NCBI RefSeq assembly: GCF_042434395.1
Contig: NZ_JBHLTP010000013.1
Location: forward strand, 372,001 to 436,000
Reading direction: 5' to 3'
Origin: Pontibacillus salicampi
Lineage (GTDB): Bacteria > Bacillota > Bacilli > Bacillales > BH030062
DNA: 64,000 bases
In this document: in pieces, positions 54,309 through 62,595 of the stretch
Layout: the number at the start of each line of letters is the position of its first letter
How positions within the stretch are numbered: the stretch's first letter is position 1
Made by a program: the position numbers and the translations under genes
Notes under the pieces: model-generated
Seen by the model: only the letters and a program-made list of their open reading frames with translations
The model's database searches: none
Told to the model about the DNA's origin: nothing

Positions 54309-55715
54309 ATGAACTTTCCCCTTGTCACCCCCTCTTTAGATTGGATTCCCCATCCAAACCCCACTGCGAATCCACCGCAAGATAAGGCAATGCAATTAGC
54401 AGGAAGAATTTGGATTGAGCATACCCTACCCTTAACCTTGGCAGAAAAAAAGCAATTCATGAAAGCTGGATGGCTCACATCGGTTCGTGCAATCACGAAG
54501 AGTTGGCGTGGATACCACTGTCGCCGATGCGGTAATAGTACACAGCGGTTATTAGCACCTTGGCCGTGCAATTGTGGACAGAATTGTCGATATTGCAGGG
54601 CATGTATTGAAATGGGAAGAATAGCTAGTTGTACGTCCCTCTACTTGTGGACAGGTGCTGACCTGCAATGGATCACCACTCCAGATGCTTGCCAATGGAA
54701 CGGAACGCTTAGTCCGTTTCAACAGCAAGCATCCACAACGATTCAAAAAGCAATAGTGGACAGAAGAGAGCTGCTCGTATGGGCCGTTTGCGGTGCAGGT
54801 AAAACGGAAATGCTCTTCCAAGGGTTAGCCAAGGCTTTCGAACAAGGCATGCGTGTTTGTCTTGCCACTCCGCGTGTAGATGTTGTGCAGGAATTAAAGC
54901 CGCGTTTTGCCGAAGCTTTTCCACAGGTAAAGTTAGCTGCATTGTTTGGCGGAACAAAGGATGTGGATAACGGCTCCCAATTTATTGTAGCAACAACGCA
55001 TCAGCTGTATAAATATGCGCGCGCCTTTGACGCCATCATTATTGATGAAGTCGATGCTTTTCCATACCACGCGGACAAGTCACTCCATTTTGCAGCTAAC
55101 CGAGCAGCCAAACATCACGCAGCTCGCATCTATCTTACCGCCACGCCCAGATGGCATATGAAATGGAGGTCCCATTGGAAGCACCTTCCTACTACGTTTG
55201 TACCGCAGCGCTATCATGGACATCCTCTCCCTATTCCCCAATTCATTTCCTGCTTTGGCATTCCCTCTTATATGAAGAAAGAGAAGCTGCCTCCTTCCTT
55301 TTATCAATGGCTACAGCAACGGAATAAAGCTAGACGGCTGATTATTTTTGTGCCGACCATTCCAATGGCAGAAGCACTAGCGGAAAGGATAGAGAATGCT
55401 GTATTTGTTCATAGCGAAGATGAGCATCGCGCAGACAAAATAACCCGCTTTCGTGAAAAACAATTCCCCGTATTGATTGCTACCACCATTCTCGAAAGAG
55501 GGGTAACGTTTCCTTCTGTGGATGTAGCGGTACTACAGTCGGATCATGCTGTGTTTGACGAGGCAGCGTTGGTTCAAATCGCCGGGCGAGCTGGCCGCAG
55601 CGCCGATGACCCCACTGGTGAGGTCATATTTTTTCACAGTGGTAGGACAGAAGCGATGGAGAAGGCGCGACATTCGATTATGACGATGAATAAACGTGCC
55701 GAGCGGGGGTGGTGA
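54309..55715 (+). CDS. comFA: ComFA, DNA-uptake helicase
   Basis: The 468-residue ATPase drives single-stranded DNA import during competence. It has a four-cysteine zinc site (CRRCG, then CNCGQNCRYCRAC, about 62-100), Walker A VCGAGKTEM (about 160-168), DEVD box IIDEVDAFPY (about 244) and the helicase C motif AGRAGRSADDPTGEV. The ATG at 54309 follows AAAAGGAG. comFC follows with no gene between, so comFB is absent here. Confidence 0.93.
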   Translation: MNFPLVTPSLDWIPHPNPTANPPQDKAMQLAGRIWIEHTLPLTLAEKKQFMKAGWLTSVRAITKSWRGYHCRRCGNSTQRLLAPWPCNCGQNCRYCRACIEMGRIASCTSLYLWTGADLQWITTPDACQWNGTLSPFQQQASTTIQKAIVDRRELLVWAVCGAGKTEMLFQGLAKAFEQGMRVCLATPRVDVVQELKPRFAEAFPQVKLAALFGGTKDVDNGSQFIVATTHQLYKYARAFDAIIIDEVDAFPYHADKSLHFAANRAAKHHAARIYLTATPRWHMKWRSHWKHLPTTFVPQRYHGHPLPIPQFISCFGIPSYMKKEKLPPSFYQWLQQRNKARRLIIFVPTIPMAEALAERIENAVFVHSEDEHRADKITRFREKQFPVLIATTILERGVTFPSVDVAVLQSDHAVFDEAALVQIAGRAGRSADDPTGEVIFFHSGRTEAMEKARHSIMTMNKRAERGW

Positions 55716-56390
55716 GTGGTGTATTGCCTGTGGTGCGATGAAGTTATCGTTGAAAATGTCACGTGGAGTACTCTATTCTCCCCTGCCCAAACAACCAGGT
55801 TATGTGTGACATGCGCTAAACGGTTAGAAACGTTAGCAGATACACAATGTCCGCGCTGCTCCAGGGAGAGCAAGGAATCCACTCTTTGCCACGATTGTGA
55901 GCGATGGAAAGCACATGGATGTTCCCTACATCGCAATTACTCTTTGTTTCCATATGGAGGTTTTATGAAGGAAGTGATGGCGAAGTGGAAATATCGAGGC
56001 GACTATCGTTTAGTGGACCTGTTTGACAGTCAGCTTCAGAAAAAGTATCGAGAATGTTGGCCGAGGGGGCAAGCTGTTATTGTCCCCATTCCCTTGAGTG
56101 AGGAAAGATTTGCAGAAAGAGGATTTAATCAGGCTGAAGCGCTGGCCAGGTGCGTGACCAACAAGCCGATTCAGGCCTTAAGTCGCATACATTCGGAAAA
56201 ACAATCCAAGAAATCTAGGAAAGACCGCATGATGGCATCCAATCCATTTCGCGTGGAAATACCTATAAACAAGCCTGTCATTTTAGTCGATGACATATAT
56301 ACAACAGGAAGAACACTTGAATTTGCTGCACAAGTTTTAGTAGAAGCCGGTACTCCTAGCGTTGAATCGTTTACACTTGTAAGAGGATAA
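55716..56390 (+). CDS. comFC: ComFC, phosphoribosyltransferase-like competence protein
   Basis: The 224-residue protein begins with zinc-binding cysteine pairs (CLWC, CVTC, CPRC and CHDC, within residues 1-60) and ends in a phosphoribosyltransferase fold with VILVDDIYTTGRTL (about 187-200). In competent cells it works with ComFA in DNA uptake. It starts directly after the comFA stop, with GGGGGTGG as the ribosome-binding site; GTG 55716 or 55719 could be first. The operon then reaches the yvyF promoter. Confidence 0.92.
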   Translation: MVYCLWCDEVIVENVTWSTLFSPAQTTRLCVTCAKRLETLADTQCPRCSRESKESTLCHDCERWKAHGCSLHRNYSLFPYGGFMKEVMAKWKYRGDYRLVDLFDSQLQKKYRECWPRGQAVIVPIPLSEERFAERGFNQAEALARCVTNKPIQALSRIHSEKQSKKSRKDRMMASNPFRVEIPINKPVILVDDIYTTGRTLEFAAQVLVEAGTPSVESFTLVRG

Positions 56391-56415
56391 GCGGTAAAAA
56401 ATGTTCATCAGCCCT

Positions 56416-56444
56416 TTTAGAAATGAGCTAGCTGACGATATAAT
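56416..56444 (+). promoter_or_regulatory. Sigma-A-like promoter before yvyF
   Basis: TTTAGA (56416-56421) and TATAAT (56439-56444) are separated by 17 bp, 30 bp before the yvyF start. It could drive yvyF and, by readthrough, the flagellar genes. Confidence 0.5.
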
Positions 56445-56474
56445 AACTATACTAGATGTGCAGGAGGATGGATG

Positions 56475-56906
56475 ATGGGGGAATTATCTAATTGCCCACG
56501 CTGTAACGCCTTGTTTATGAAAGGGGTTCGAACAGTGTGCGAGAATTGCTATAAAGAAGAAGAGCTACAATTTGAGAAAGTGTATCAATATATAAAGAAG
56601 AAACAGAATAGATCGGCAACGGTCGATGATGTGATCGAGTCAACAGGAGTGGAGCGAGAACTAATCATGAAATTTGTGAAGGAGCATCGACTCCACACCT
56701 CCATGTTTCCGAATCTATCGTATGCTTGCGAGAAGTGCGGGTCTTCTATACAAGAAGGGAAAATTTGCAATGCCTGCACAAAAGAGATTAAAGAAGGACT
56801 AAAACGTGAACAGGATATAGAAGATGTCAGGAAGACGAACCTAGCCCGAGAACAAGAAAGCCGCGCGTACGTATCCGGCGTGTATTCAAGAAATCGCCAC
56901 AAATAA
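56475..56906 (+). CDS. yvyF: YvyF, flagellar-operon zinc-ribbon protein
   Basis: The 143-residue protein has an N-terminal zinc ribbon (CPRC and CENC, about 6-24), a helical middle with a helix-turn-helix flavour (TVDDVIESTGVERELIMKFV), and a second ribbon (CEKCGSSIQEGKICNAC, about 83-99). The family is tied to late flagellar operons in Bacillus; its action is not known. The ATG at 56475 is 7 nt after AGGAGG; other in-frame or nearby ATGs are too close. Confidence 0.85.
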   Translation: MGELSNCPRCNALFMKGVRTVCENCYKEEELQFEKVYQYIKKKQNRSATVDDVIESTGVERELIMKFVKEHRLHTSMFPNLSYACEKCGSSIQEGKICNACTKEIKEGLKREQDIEDVRKTNLAREQESRAYVSGVYSRNRHK

Positions 56907-56907
56907 T

Positions 56908-56934
56908 TAAACATTTCTTTACAAATACCGATAG
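56908..56934 (+). promoter_or_regulatory. Sigma-D promoter of flgM
   Basis: TAAA (56908-56911), 15 bp, then ACCGATAG (56927-56934) fit the sigma-D pattern TAAA-N15-GCCGATAT at ten of twelve positions. The TAAA overlaps the end of yvyF. flgM of B. subtilis also has a sigma-D promoter, giving feedback control. Confidence 0.75.
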
Positions 56935-56981
56935 TAAGGATAAGAAAACGTCGTTAAATCAGGGAGAGGAAGGTGAACATC

Positions 56982-57245
56982 ATGAAAATAAATGGTCCAA
57001 ACCATTCAAATCTAAACCCATATCGAAAGAACATCCAAAAGCAGCAGGATATGCCTAAATCACACACTCAAAGTGATAAACTTGAAATCTCAAATCAAGC
57101 TAAGCAGCTTCAAGAGAACAACAAATCACTAGAGGCACGCCAGAAACGAGTAGAAGATCTGAAGAACCAGGTGCAATCTGGTAACTATCATGTAGATGCC
57201 CAAAAGTCAGCAAAGAGCATAATAAAATTCTGGACAAACAACTAA
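56982..57245 (+). CDS. flgM: FlgM, anti-sigma-D factor
   Basis: The 87-residue protein binds sigma-D until the hook-basal body is complete. It is polar and disordered in its first half, and its C-terminal half (about 35-85, with SDKLEISNQAKQL, RQKRVEDLKNQVQSGNYHV) is the sigma-binding part of the FlgM family. The ATG at 56982 is 8 nt from GAGGAAGG; GTG 56973 is a less likely start. It begins the late flagellar run. Confidence 0.88.
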   Translation: MKINGPNHSNLNPYRKNIQKQQDMPKSHTQSDKLEISNQAKQLQENNKSLEARQKRVEDLKNQVQSGNYHVDAQKSAKSIIKFWTNN

Positions 57246-57258
57246 AGGAGCATAGTAC

Positions 57259-57747
57259 ATGTCCATTACATCGATTGTGTCGGTCATGGATAAGCTGAGC
57301 TCCCTTCACGAGAGCCTGTTAGCCCTGTCTAAAGAAAAAACGGACATGTTGAAAGAAGGAGACTCCAAGGCCCTGCAAACTCTTCTTGTGAAGGAGCGTA
57401 AGCATATCCAAGCCATTACGCAAATAGAAAATGAACGCAGTGCACTCGTTGCCGACTGGTTTCACCAGCAAGGCTTGAAGGAGGAGCCAACCATTTCTGC
57501 CATGCTGGAGCATTTATCCGAGCATGAACAAGCTCCACTAACGGATGCATACGAACGCCTCGTAAGCGCCCTGACGGCATTAAAGCAGCAGGAAGAGTTG
57601 AACAAAGAGCTTACTCACCAATCCTTGCAGTTTATCGAGTTATCCCTCGACATGCTTCAGCCGTCCATGAAGAACATGAACTACTCAAGCCCAGGAGCAG
57701 CACAGCAGGAAGGTGCAAGCAGGTCTGTATTTGATTCAAAAGCATAA
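57259..57747 (+). CDS. flgN: FlgN, chaperone for hook-filament junction proteins
   Basis: The 162-residue helical protein is predicted to form a coiled-coil bundle (about 5-140), as in FlgN, which binds the C-termini of FlgK and FlgL before export. It lies 13 bp after flgM and 29 bp before flgK, the conserved position (yvyG in B. subtilis). The sequence alone is low in motifs; the call leans on context. Confidence 0.85.
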   Translation: MSITSIVSVMDKLSSLHESLLALSKEKTDMLKEGDSKALQTLLVKERKHIQAITQIENERSALVADWFHQQGLKEEPTISAMLEHLSEHEQAPLTDAYERLVSALTALKQQEELNKELTHQSLQFIELSLDMLQPSMKNMNYSSPGAAQQEGASRSVFDSKA

Positions 57748-57776
57748 AGCAAAGTAAGGAAGAGAGGAATTCCATC

Positions 57777-59315
57777 ATGTCATCAACATTTCATGGACTG
57801 GAAGTAGCCAGACGAGGGATGTCTGCGCAGCAATCAGCCCTTTACACGACCGGCCACAATATCTCAAATGCCAATACCCCTGGATACTCCAGACAGCGAG
57901 TAAACTTTGAACAAACATCCCCGTTCCCGCCAGCCTCCCGTAATCGCCCGGAAATTCCAGGACAAGTAGGATCAGGGGTCGAAGCGGGAACAATTGAAAG
58001 AGTTCGGGAATCGTTTCTAGACGATCAATTTCGCGGAGAGAACCAAAAGGTCGGCTACTACGGCACCAAAAGTGAAGCACTAAGTAAAATGGAAGAAATT
58101 ATGAACGAGCCATCCGAGCAAGGTCTGTCTAAAACGATGGATCGCTTCTGGCAATCGTTACAGGACCTTTCCACACAGCCTGAGGATTCTGGGACAAGAT
58201 CTCAAGTGAAGCAGCGTGGAGTGGCGGTCGCGGAAACGTTTAATTTTTTGTCGAACTCCCTACAAGGGATTCAGCAGGATTACAAAAATCAAATTAAAAT
58301 CGCTGAGAAGGAAATTAATTCGCTAGCAAAGCAAATTGATGGACTGAATAAACAAATCGCTGAAGTAGAACCACACGGATACCTTCCAAACGACTTGTAC
58401 GATGAGCGCGATCGTCTCGTCGATGAACTATCCCAACATGTAGACATTAAAGTCACCACCCAATCCTCTAGTAACTCATCATTAGAAATGGCCCAAGGTA
58501 AATATACTGTAGAAATCGTGGACGGAAGCGGCAATGCAGTATTTGGAGGCCAGCCACTAGTAGATGGGGCTGGTGATACGTATAATGAGCTGACCGTAAA
58601 CGCAGATGGGGTAGATGGTTCCATAAACACGATGTCCCTTGGCGGCTCTACGATTAACGCAGAAAATTTCAGTTCAGTAGGAAAAATGATGGGGTTAATC
58701 GATTCTTACGGATTCGAACAAGGCGGTAAAGCAGTCGGAACCTATCCGGAAATGCTCGAAACGTTAGATAACATGGCCTTTGCCTTTGCTAACGAATTCA
58801 ATCAAGTACATAGCTCAGGACAAAGCCTGAACGAAATTAATAGTGGCACCACAGCCAACCAAAACTTCTTCACAGCCCAGGGCACTGCTAAAGGCTATGC
58901 CAGCACTATGACAGTAGATGCAGCCATCCTCAACGACCCAAACAATATCGCAGCCGCGAACACCGGAAACGCAGGGGACGGAGGCAATGCACTGGACTTA
59001 GCAGATGTAGGCAGCACCACATTGGATTACGACAACGACGGCACTAACGACTCTACCTTCAGCAGCTTTTATCAAGGAGTCATTGGCGAAATGGCCATCC
59101 AATCACAGGAAGCAACCCGCTTGCACAATAACTCGGAAACCCTTCGCCAATCCGTTGAAGAACGCCGCCAATCCGTAAGCGGTGTTTCACTGGATGAAGA
59201 AATGTCGAACATGATTAAATTCCAGCACGCCTACAACGCAGCTGCAAGGAATTTAACGACCATCGACGAAATGCTAGATAAAGTCATAAACGGCATGGGC
59301 CGAGTAGGAAGGTAG
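57777..59315 (+). CDS. flgK: FlgK, hook-filament junction protein 1
   Basis: The 512-residue axial protein joins hook to filament. It has the conserved N-terminal rod/hook motif (LYTTGHNISNANTPGYSRQ, about 22-40) and the C-terminal helix VSLDEEMSNMIKFQHAYNAA (about 471-490). The middle is variable and acidic (about 240-430), as expected for exposed parts. It is exported by the flagellar secretion system without a signal peptide. Confidence 0.95.
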   Translation: MSSTFHGLEVARRGMSAQQSALYTTGHNISNANTPGYSRQRVNFEQTSPFPPASRNRPEIPGQVGSGVEAGTIERVRESFLDDQFRGENQKVGYYGTKSEALSKMEEIMNEPSEQGLSKTMDRFWQSLQDLSTQPEDSGTRSQVKQRGVAVAETFNFLSNSLQGIQQDYKNQIKIAEKEINSLAKQIDGLNKQIAEVEPHGYLPNDLYDERDRLVDELSQHVDIKVTTQSSSNSSLEMAQGKYTVEIVDGSGNAVFGGQPLVDGAGDTYNELTVNADGVDGSINTMSLGGSTINAENFSSVGKMMGLIDSYGFEQGGKAVGTYPEMLETLDNMAFAFANEFNQVHSSGQSLNEINSGTTANQNFFTAQGTAKGYASTMTVDAAILNDPNNIAAANTGNAGDGGNALDLADVGSTTLDYDNDGTNDSTFSSFYQGVIGEMAIQSQEATRLHNNSETLRQSVEERRQSVSGVSLDEEMSNMIKFQHAYNAAARNLTTIDEMLDKVINGMGRVGR

Positions 59316-59325
59316 GTGACACCTA

Positions 59326-60228
59326 ATGCGCGTAACACAAGGAATGCTATCCAATAACATGCTCCGCAACCTAAGCAACAGCTACGAGCGGATGGGAAAA
59401 TATCAGGAGCAGTTATCCACAGGGAAGAAAATCAGCAAGCCAAGTGATGATCCGGTTGTAGCGATGAAGGGGATGAGCTATCGCACTCAGCTAACCGAAA
59501 TTGAGCAATTTAGTAGAAACGTAGGAGAAGTAAACAATTGGATGGAAAACTCAGATGCAGCTCTTGATAAGACGACAGATGCATTACAACGATTAAGAGA
59601 ATTGGCAGTTCAGGCCAGTAATGGTTCTTACGAAGAGGGACAGCGTGGGAATATCGCTAAAGAGGTCCGTCAGTTAAAAGAGCATCTTGTTGATATTGGG
59701 AATACCAAGGTAAACAACAAATATATTTTTAATGGAAATGACACAACAACTGAGCCAATATCCTCTACGGGTCCAACTAGCGCTGCTACCGGTGACCCGG
59801 AAGTAGTTCCTTCCACTAACACAAACGATGTAAAGATTGAAGTATTCTCTGGGGTTTCTATCAAAACAAATATTACTCCTAATAATGTATTTAGTGATGA
59901 CTTGTTTAAGGATATAGATACCTTTATTGGTAAATTAGAAGGAAATGTAAATGGTGATTTAAGTGATTCGATTGGAGATATTGCCAAGCATATTGATAAT
60001 ACAGTAAACGCACGTGCTGACCTTGGCTCCAGAATGAATCGTGTAGAGTTAATAGAAGATCGAATTGCTACACAGGAACTAACGGCAACTAAAAATCTTT
60101 CGGATGCGGAAGATGCAGATATGGAGAAGGTCATTACAAACCTAAAAACGCAGGAAAGTATACATAGAGCAGCACTGGGTGTAGGGTCGAGAATTATACA
60201 ACCAACCTTATTAGACTTTTTACGATAG
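59326..60228 (+). CDS. flgL: FlgL, hook-filament junction protein 3
   Basis: The 300-residue protein has the flagellin-like N-terminal helix (MRVTQGMLSNNMLRNL, LSTGKKISKPSDDPV, about 1-50) and C-terminal helix (about 255-300). It forms the second junction layer between FlgK and filament. It starts 11 bp after flgK, with AGGTGAC as ribosome-binding site. A terminator follows at once. Confidence 0.93.
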   Translation: MRVTQGMLSNNMLRNLSNSYERMGKYQEQLSTGKKISKPSDDPVVAMKGMSYRTQLTEIEQFSRNVGEVNNWMENSDAALDKTTDALQRLRELAVQASNGSYEEGQRGNIAKEVRQLKEHLVDIGNTKVNNKYIFNGNDTTTEPISSTGPTSAATGDPEVVPSTNTNDVKIEVFSGVSIKTNITPNNVFSDDLFKDIDTFIGKLEGNVNGDLSDSIGDIAKHIDNTVNARADLGSRMNRVELIEDRIATQELTATKNLSDAEDADMEKVITNLKTQESIHRAALGVGSRIIQPTLLDFLR

Positions 60229-60253
60229 GCTATCTGGAAACAGATAGCTTTTT
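60229..60253 (+). terminator. Terminator after flgL
   Basis: GCTATCTG and CAGATAGC form an 8-bp stem with a GAAA tetraloop, followed by TTTTTCT. It would reduce transcription into yviE-fliW-csrA. Confidence 0.85.
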
Positions 60254-60293
60254 CTTTCTGATGGCAGCATTCTATACAAGGAGGTGCACTGCT

Positions 60294-60884
60294 TTGGAAT
60301 TACCACAGGTGCAAATCAGTACAACCGATGCCAAGCTGGGGTTAACTATAAAAAAAGCCCGTGTAGATATTCAACAGCCGAACGCTGAGGTTGCCATAGA
60401 GCAAACAGAAGCCACTCAAAGAATAGAACAAAAACCGGCTAAATTGACCATTGATCAAAGTAACGCATGGCGTAATTTAGACTTGAAGAATATTCTTGAA
60501 AGAACTCGTGAACTAGCTGAACATGGAAATCAAACCTGGATGGAGAATCTTGCAAAAATGGCTGGGGAAGGCGACGAACTCATGCGAATTGAATACGGAG
60601 GTAATCCCATTGCCTCTCAGGCCAAAAGAAACGCAGAGCTTACCTTCGAACTTCAGCCGGATGGAATGCCGGTTTATGACTTAGTATCTATCCATGTAGA
60701 GAGAAACGAGCCTATTATCCAAAATGAACAAAACCTCCCAAAAATCACTACTACGAGAAAAAATCCTGAGTTTATATATGAACGTGGAAGTGTTACAGCT
60801 AAACTAGAACAGTTTCCAACGATAGATATAGATGTGAAAAACTTAAAATTCAAAGGAACTCAAGGTTTTGAAATAACTATATAA
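60294..60884 (+). CDS. yviE: YviE, DUF6470-family protein of the flagellar cluster
   Basis: The 196-residue protein starts at TTG 60294, 6 nt after AAGGAGGTG, giving MELPQVQIST. It has a repeated beta-type N-terminal part (QISTTDAKLGL, KKARVDIQQPNAEVAI) and helices (about 65-120). Its place between flgL and fliW is that of B. subtilis yviE, whose function is not known. The gene after it starts 14 bp on. Confidence 0.82.
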   Translation: MELPQVQISTTDAKLGLTIKKARVDIQQPNAEVAIEQTEATQRIEQKPAKLTIDQSNAWRNLDLKNILERTRELAEHGNQTWMENLAKMAGEGDELMRIEYGGNPIASQAKRNAELTFELQPDGMPVYDLVSIHVERNEPIIQNEQNLPKITTTRKNPEFIYERGSVTAKLEQFPTIDIDVKNLKFKGTQGFEITI

Positions 60885-60898
60885 AGAAGGGTTGACAC

Positions 60899-61360
60899 AT
60901 GAATATTAAAACCAAATTTTTTGGAGAACTCACGATAGAAGAGGAACGTATTATAGAATTCCCTAACGGTTTACCAGGGTTTGAAGACGAGAAGAGGTTC
61001 GTCTTATTGAACATTGATGAGAGTGGTACGTACCAATCACTGCAATCCGTGGACCGAGAAGAGGTAGCGTTAGTCGTTACAAACCCTTACTTATTTTTTT
61101 CAGATTATGAATTTCATCTTGATACAAATACATTGGAATTGCTGAATATTAATAGACAGGAAGACGTATCTATAATAACTGTATTAACGCTGGAGGAGCC
61201 TTTTCATAACACAACCGCAAATTTACAAGCCCCTATCATCCTTCATGTAAATGAACAAATAGCAAAACAAATCATACTAATGGATACATCATATAGCACG
61301 AAACACCACATTATGACGAACGAGAAGGGCGGGGAGTCACATGCTCATTCTGAACCGTAA
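60899..61360 (+). CDS. fliW: FliW, flagellin-binding CsrA antagonist
   Basis: The 153-residue beta-rich protein binds either flagellin or CsrA. When flagellin is exported, free FliW inhibits CsrA and hag mRNA is translated. The family start TKFFGELTIEEERIIEFPNGLPGFEDEKRF (about 4-33, in two stretches) is clear. The gene overlaps csrA by 20 nt, so the partners are made together. Confidence 0.95.
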   Translation: MNIKTKFFGELTIEEERIIEFPNGLPGFEDEKRFVLLNIDESGTYQSLQSVDREEVALVVTNPYLFFSDYEFHLDTNTLELLNINRQEDVSIITVLTLEEPFHNTTANLQAPIILHVNEQIAKQIILMDTSYSTKHHIMTNEKGGESHAHSEP

Positions 61361-61568
61361 AGTGAACGACTCCATCCAGATCGGAGATGACATAGAAATT
61401 AAAGTAATAGCTATAGAAGGGGAGCAAGTCAAAATTGGAATTGAAGCCCCAAGGTCATGGGACGTTTACCGAAAAGAAATATATTTAAAAATCCAAGAAG
61501 AAAACAAGACCGCAAGCAGCACTTCAAATGATTTAGTCAATCTATTAAAAAATGACAAGAAAGACTAA
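61341..61568 (+). CDS. csrA: CsrA, RNA-binding translational repressor of hag
   Basis: The 75-residue protein binds GGA motifs in RNA and blocks translation of flagellin. It has the conserved start MLILNRKVNDSIQIGDDIEI and the RNA-contacting IGIEAPRSWDVYRKEIY. The C-terminus is longer than the 61 residues of E. coli CsrA, as usual in Bacillus. Its start lies within fliW. Its stop overlaps the TAAA of the hag promoter. Confidence 0.96.
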   Translation: MLILNRKVNDSIQIGDDIEIKVIAIEGEQVKIGIEAPRSWDVYRKEIYLKIQEENKTASSTSNDLVNLLKNDKKD

Positions 61569-61592
61569 ACAAAAACCGTATAGTTCCGATAT
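61566..61592 (+). promoter_or_regulatory. Sigma-D promoter of hag
   Basis: TAAA (61566-61569), exactly 15 bp, then TCCGATAT (61585-61592) match the sigma-D consensus TAAA-N15-GCCGATAT at eleven of twelve positions. It lies about 113 bp before the flagellin start, giving a leader of about 105 nt. Confidence 0.88.
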
Positions 61593-61658
61593 ATATAATG
61601 TAAAGCCAAGGATACAAAAGACGGCCGACTTAGTACCATGGCAACCACATACTTAAAC

Positions 61659-61695
61659 AGTTCACAAGGACGTGAACTCTACCATTCAAGGAGGA
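61659..61695 (+). promoter_or_regulatory. CsrA-binding hairpin and GGA in the hag ribosome-binding site
   Basis: AGTTCAC (61659-61665) and GTGAACT (61672-61678) form a perfect 7-bp stem that displays GGA in the loop AAGGAC. A second GGA lies in the Shine-Dalgarno AAGGAGGA (61688-61695), 9 nt before the ATG. Two such sites are how CsrA represses hag in B. subtilis. Confidence 0.8.
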
Positions 61696-61704
61696 ATTAT
61701 TAAC

Positions 61705-62541
61705 ATGCGTATTAATCACAATATCGCTGCATTGAACACTCACCGTCAGCTTAACCAAGCGAACACTGCTAACCAAAAGTCTATGGAGAAATTATCTTCT
61801 GGTCTTCGTATCAACCGTGCTGGAGACGATGCAGCAGGTCTTGCTATCTCCGAAAAAATGCGTGGTCAAATCCGTGGTTTAGAGCAAGCTTCTCGTAACG
61901 CTCAAGACGGTATCTCTCTAATCCAAACAGCTGAAGGTGCTTTGAATGAAACACATTCCATCCTACAGCGTATGCGTGAACTAACTGTTCAAGCTGGTAA
62001 CATGGGTACGAACGAAGGAGAAGATTTGAGTGCTATCCAGGAAGAGATTGGCGAGCTTCAAACTGAAATTACTAAAATCAGTGAAAGAACTGAATTTAAT
62101 GGTAAAACATTAATGGATGGTTCTTTTGCAAGCGGCATTGCTGATATTGATTTCCAAATTGGTGCTAATACTGGTCAGCAATTATCTATTAACATTGCAG
62201 ACATGGGTGCTACATCTCTTAGTGTGAATAGTATTGATGTAACATCTTTTTCTGGACCGACTGATGTAGACAGTGCGTTAGATTCAATTGATAGTGCAAT
62301 CAGCACAGTTTCCTCTCAACGTGCTAGTCTCGGTGCTAACCAAAACCGTTTAGAGCATACGATAAGTAACCTTGATAACGCTAATGAAAACCTAACTGCT
62401 GCTGAATCTCGTATCAGAGATGTGGATATGGCAAAAGAAATGATGAACCAAACGAAACAAAACATTTTGGCTCAAGCATCTCAATCAATGCTTGCGAAAG
62501 CAAATCAGCAGCCACAAGGAGTACTTCAGTTACTTCGTTAA
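61705..62541 (+). CDS. hag: Flagellin
   Basis: The 278-residue filament protein has conserved N-terminal helices (MRINHNIAALNTHRQL, LSSGLRINRAGDDAAGLAISE, in separate stretches, about 1-60; INRAGDDAAG shown) and C-terminal helices (RIRDVDMAKEMMNQTK, ending GVLQLLR). The exposed middle (about 165-205) is short, as in other small Bacillaceae flagellins. It is exported unfolded with FliS help. Translation is controlled by CsrA and FliW just upstream. It ends in a strong terminator. Confidence 0.97.
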   Translation: MRINHNIAALNTHRQLNQANTANQKSMEKLSSGLRINRAGDDAAGLAISEKMRGQIRGLEQASRNAQDGISLIQTAEGALNETHSILQRMRELTVQAGNMGTNEGEDLSAIQEEIGELQTEITKISERTEFNGKTLMDGSFASGIADIDFQIGANTGQQLSINIADMGATSLSVNSIDVTSFSGPTDVDSALDSIDSAISTVSSQRASLGANQNRLEHTISNLDNANENLTAAESRIRDVDMAKEMMNQTKQNILAQASQSMLAKANQQPQGVLQLLR

Positions 62542-62548
62542 TAATGCG

Positions 62549-62580
62549 AGAGGCCTTAAAAAAAGGCCTCTTTATTATTT
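62549..62580 (+). terminator. Terminator of hag
   Basis: AGAGGCCTT (62549-62557) and AAGGCCTCT (62563-62571) form a 9-bp perfect stem around five A, followed by TTATTATTTT. Confidence 0.9.
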
Positions 62581-62595
62581 TAAGGAGGAAAGGAA

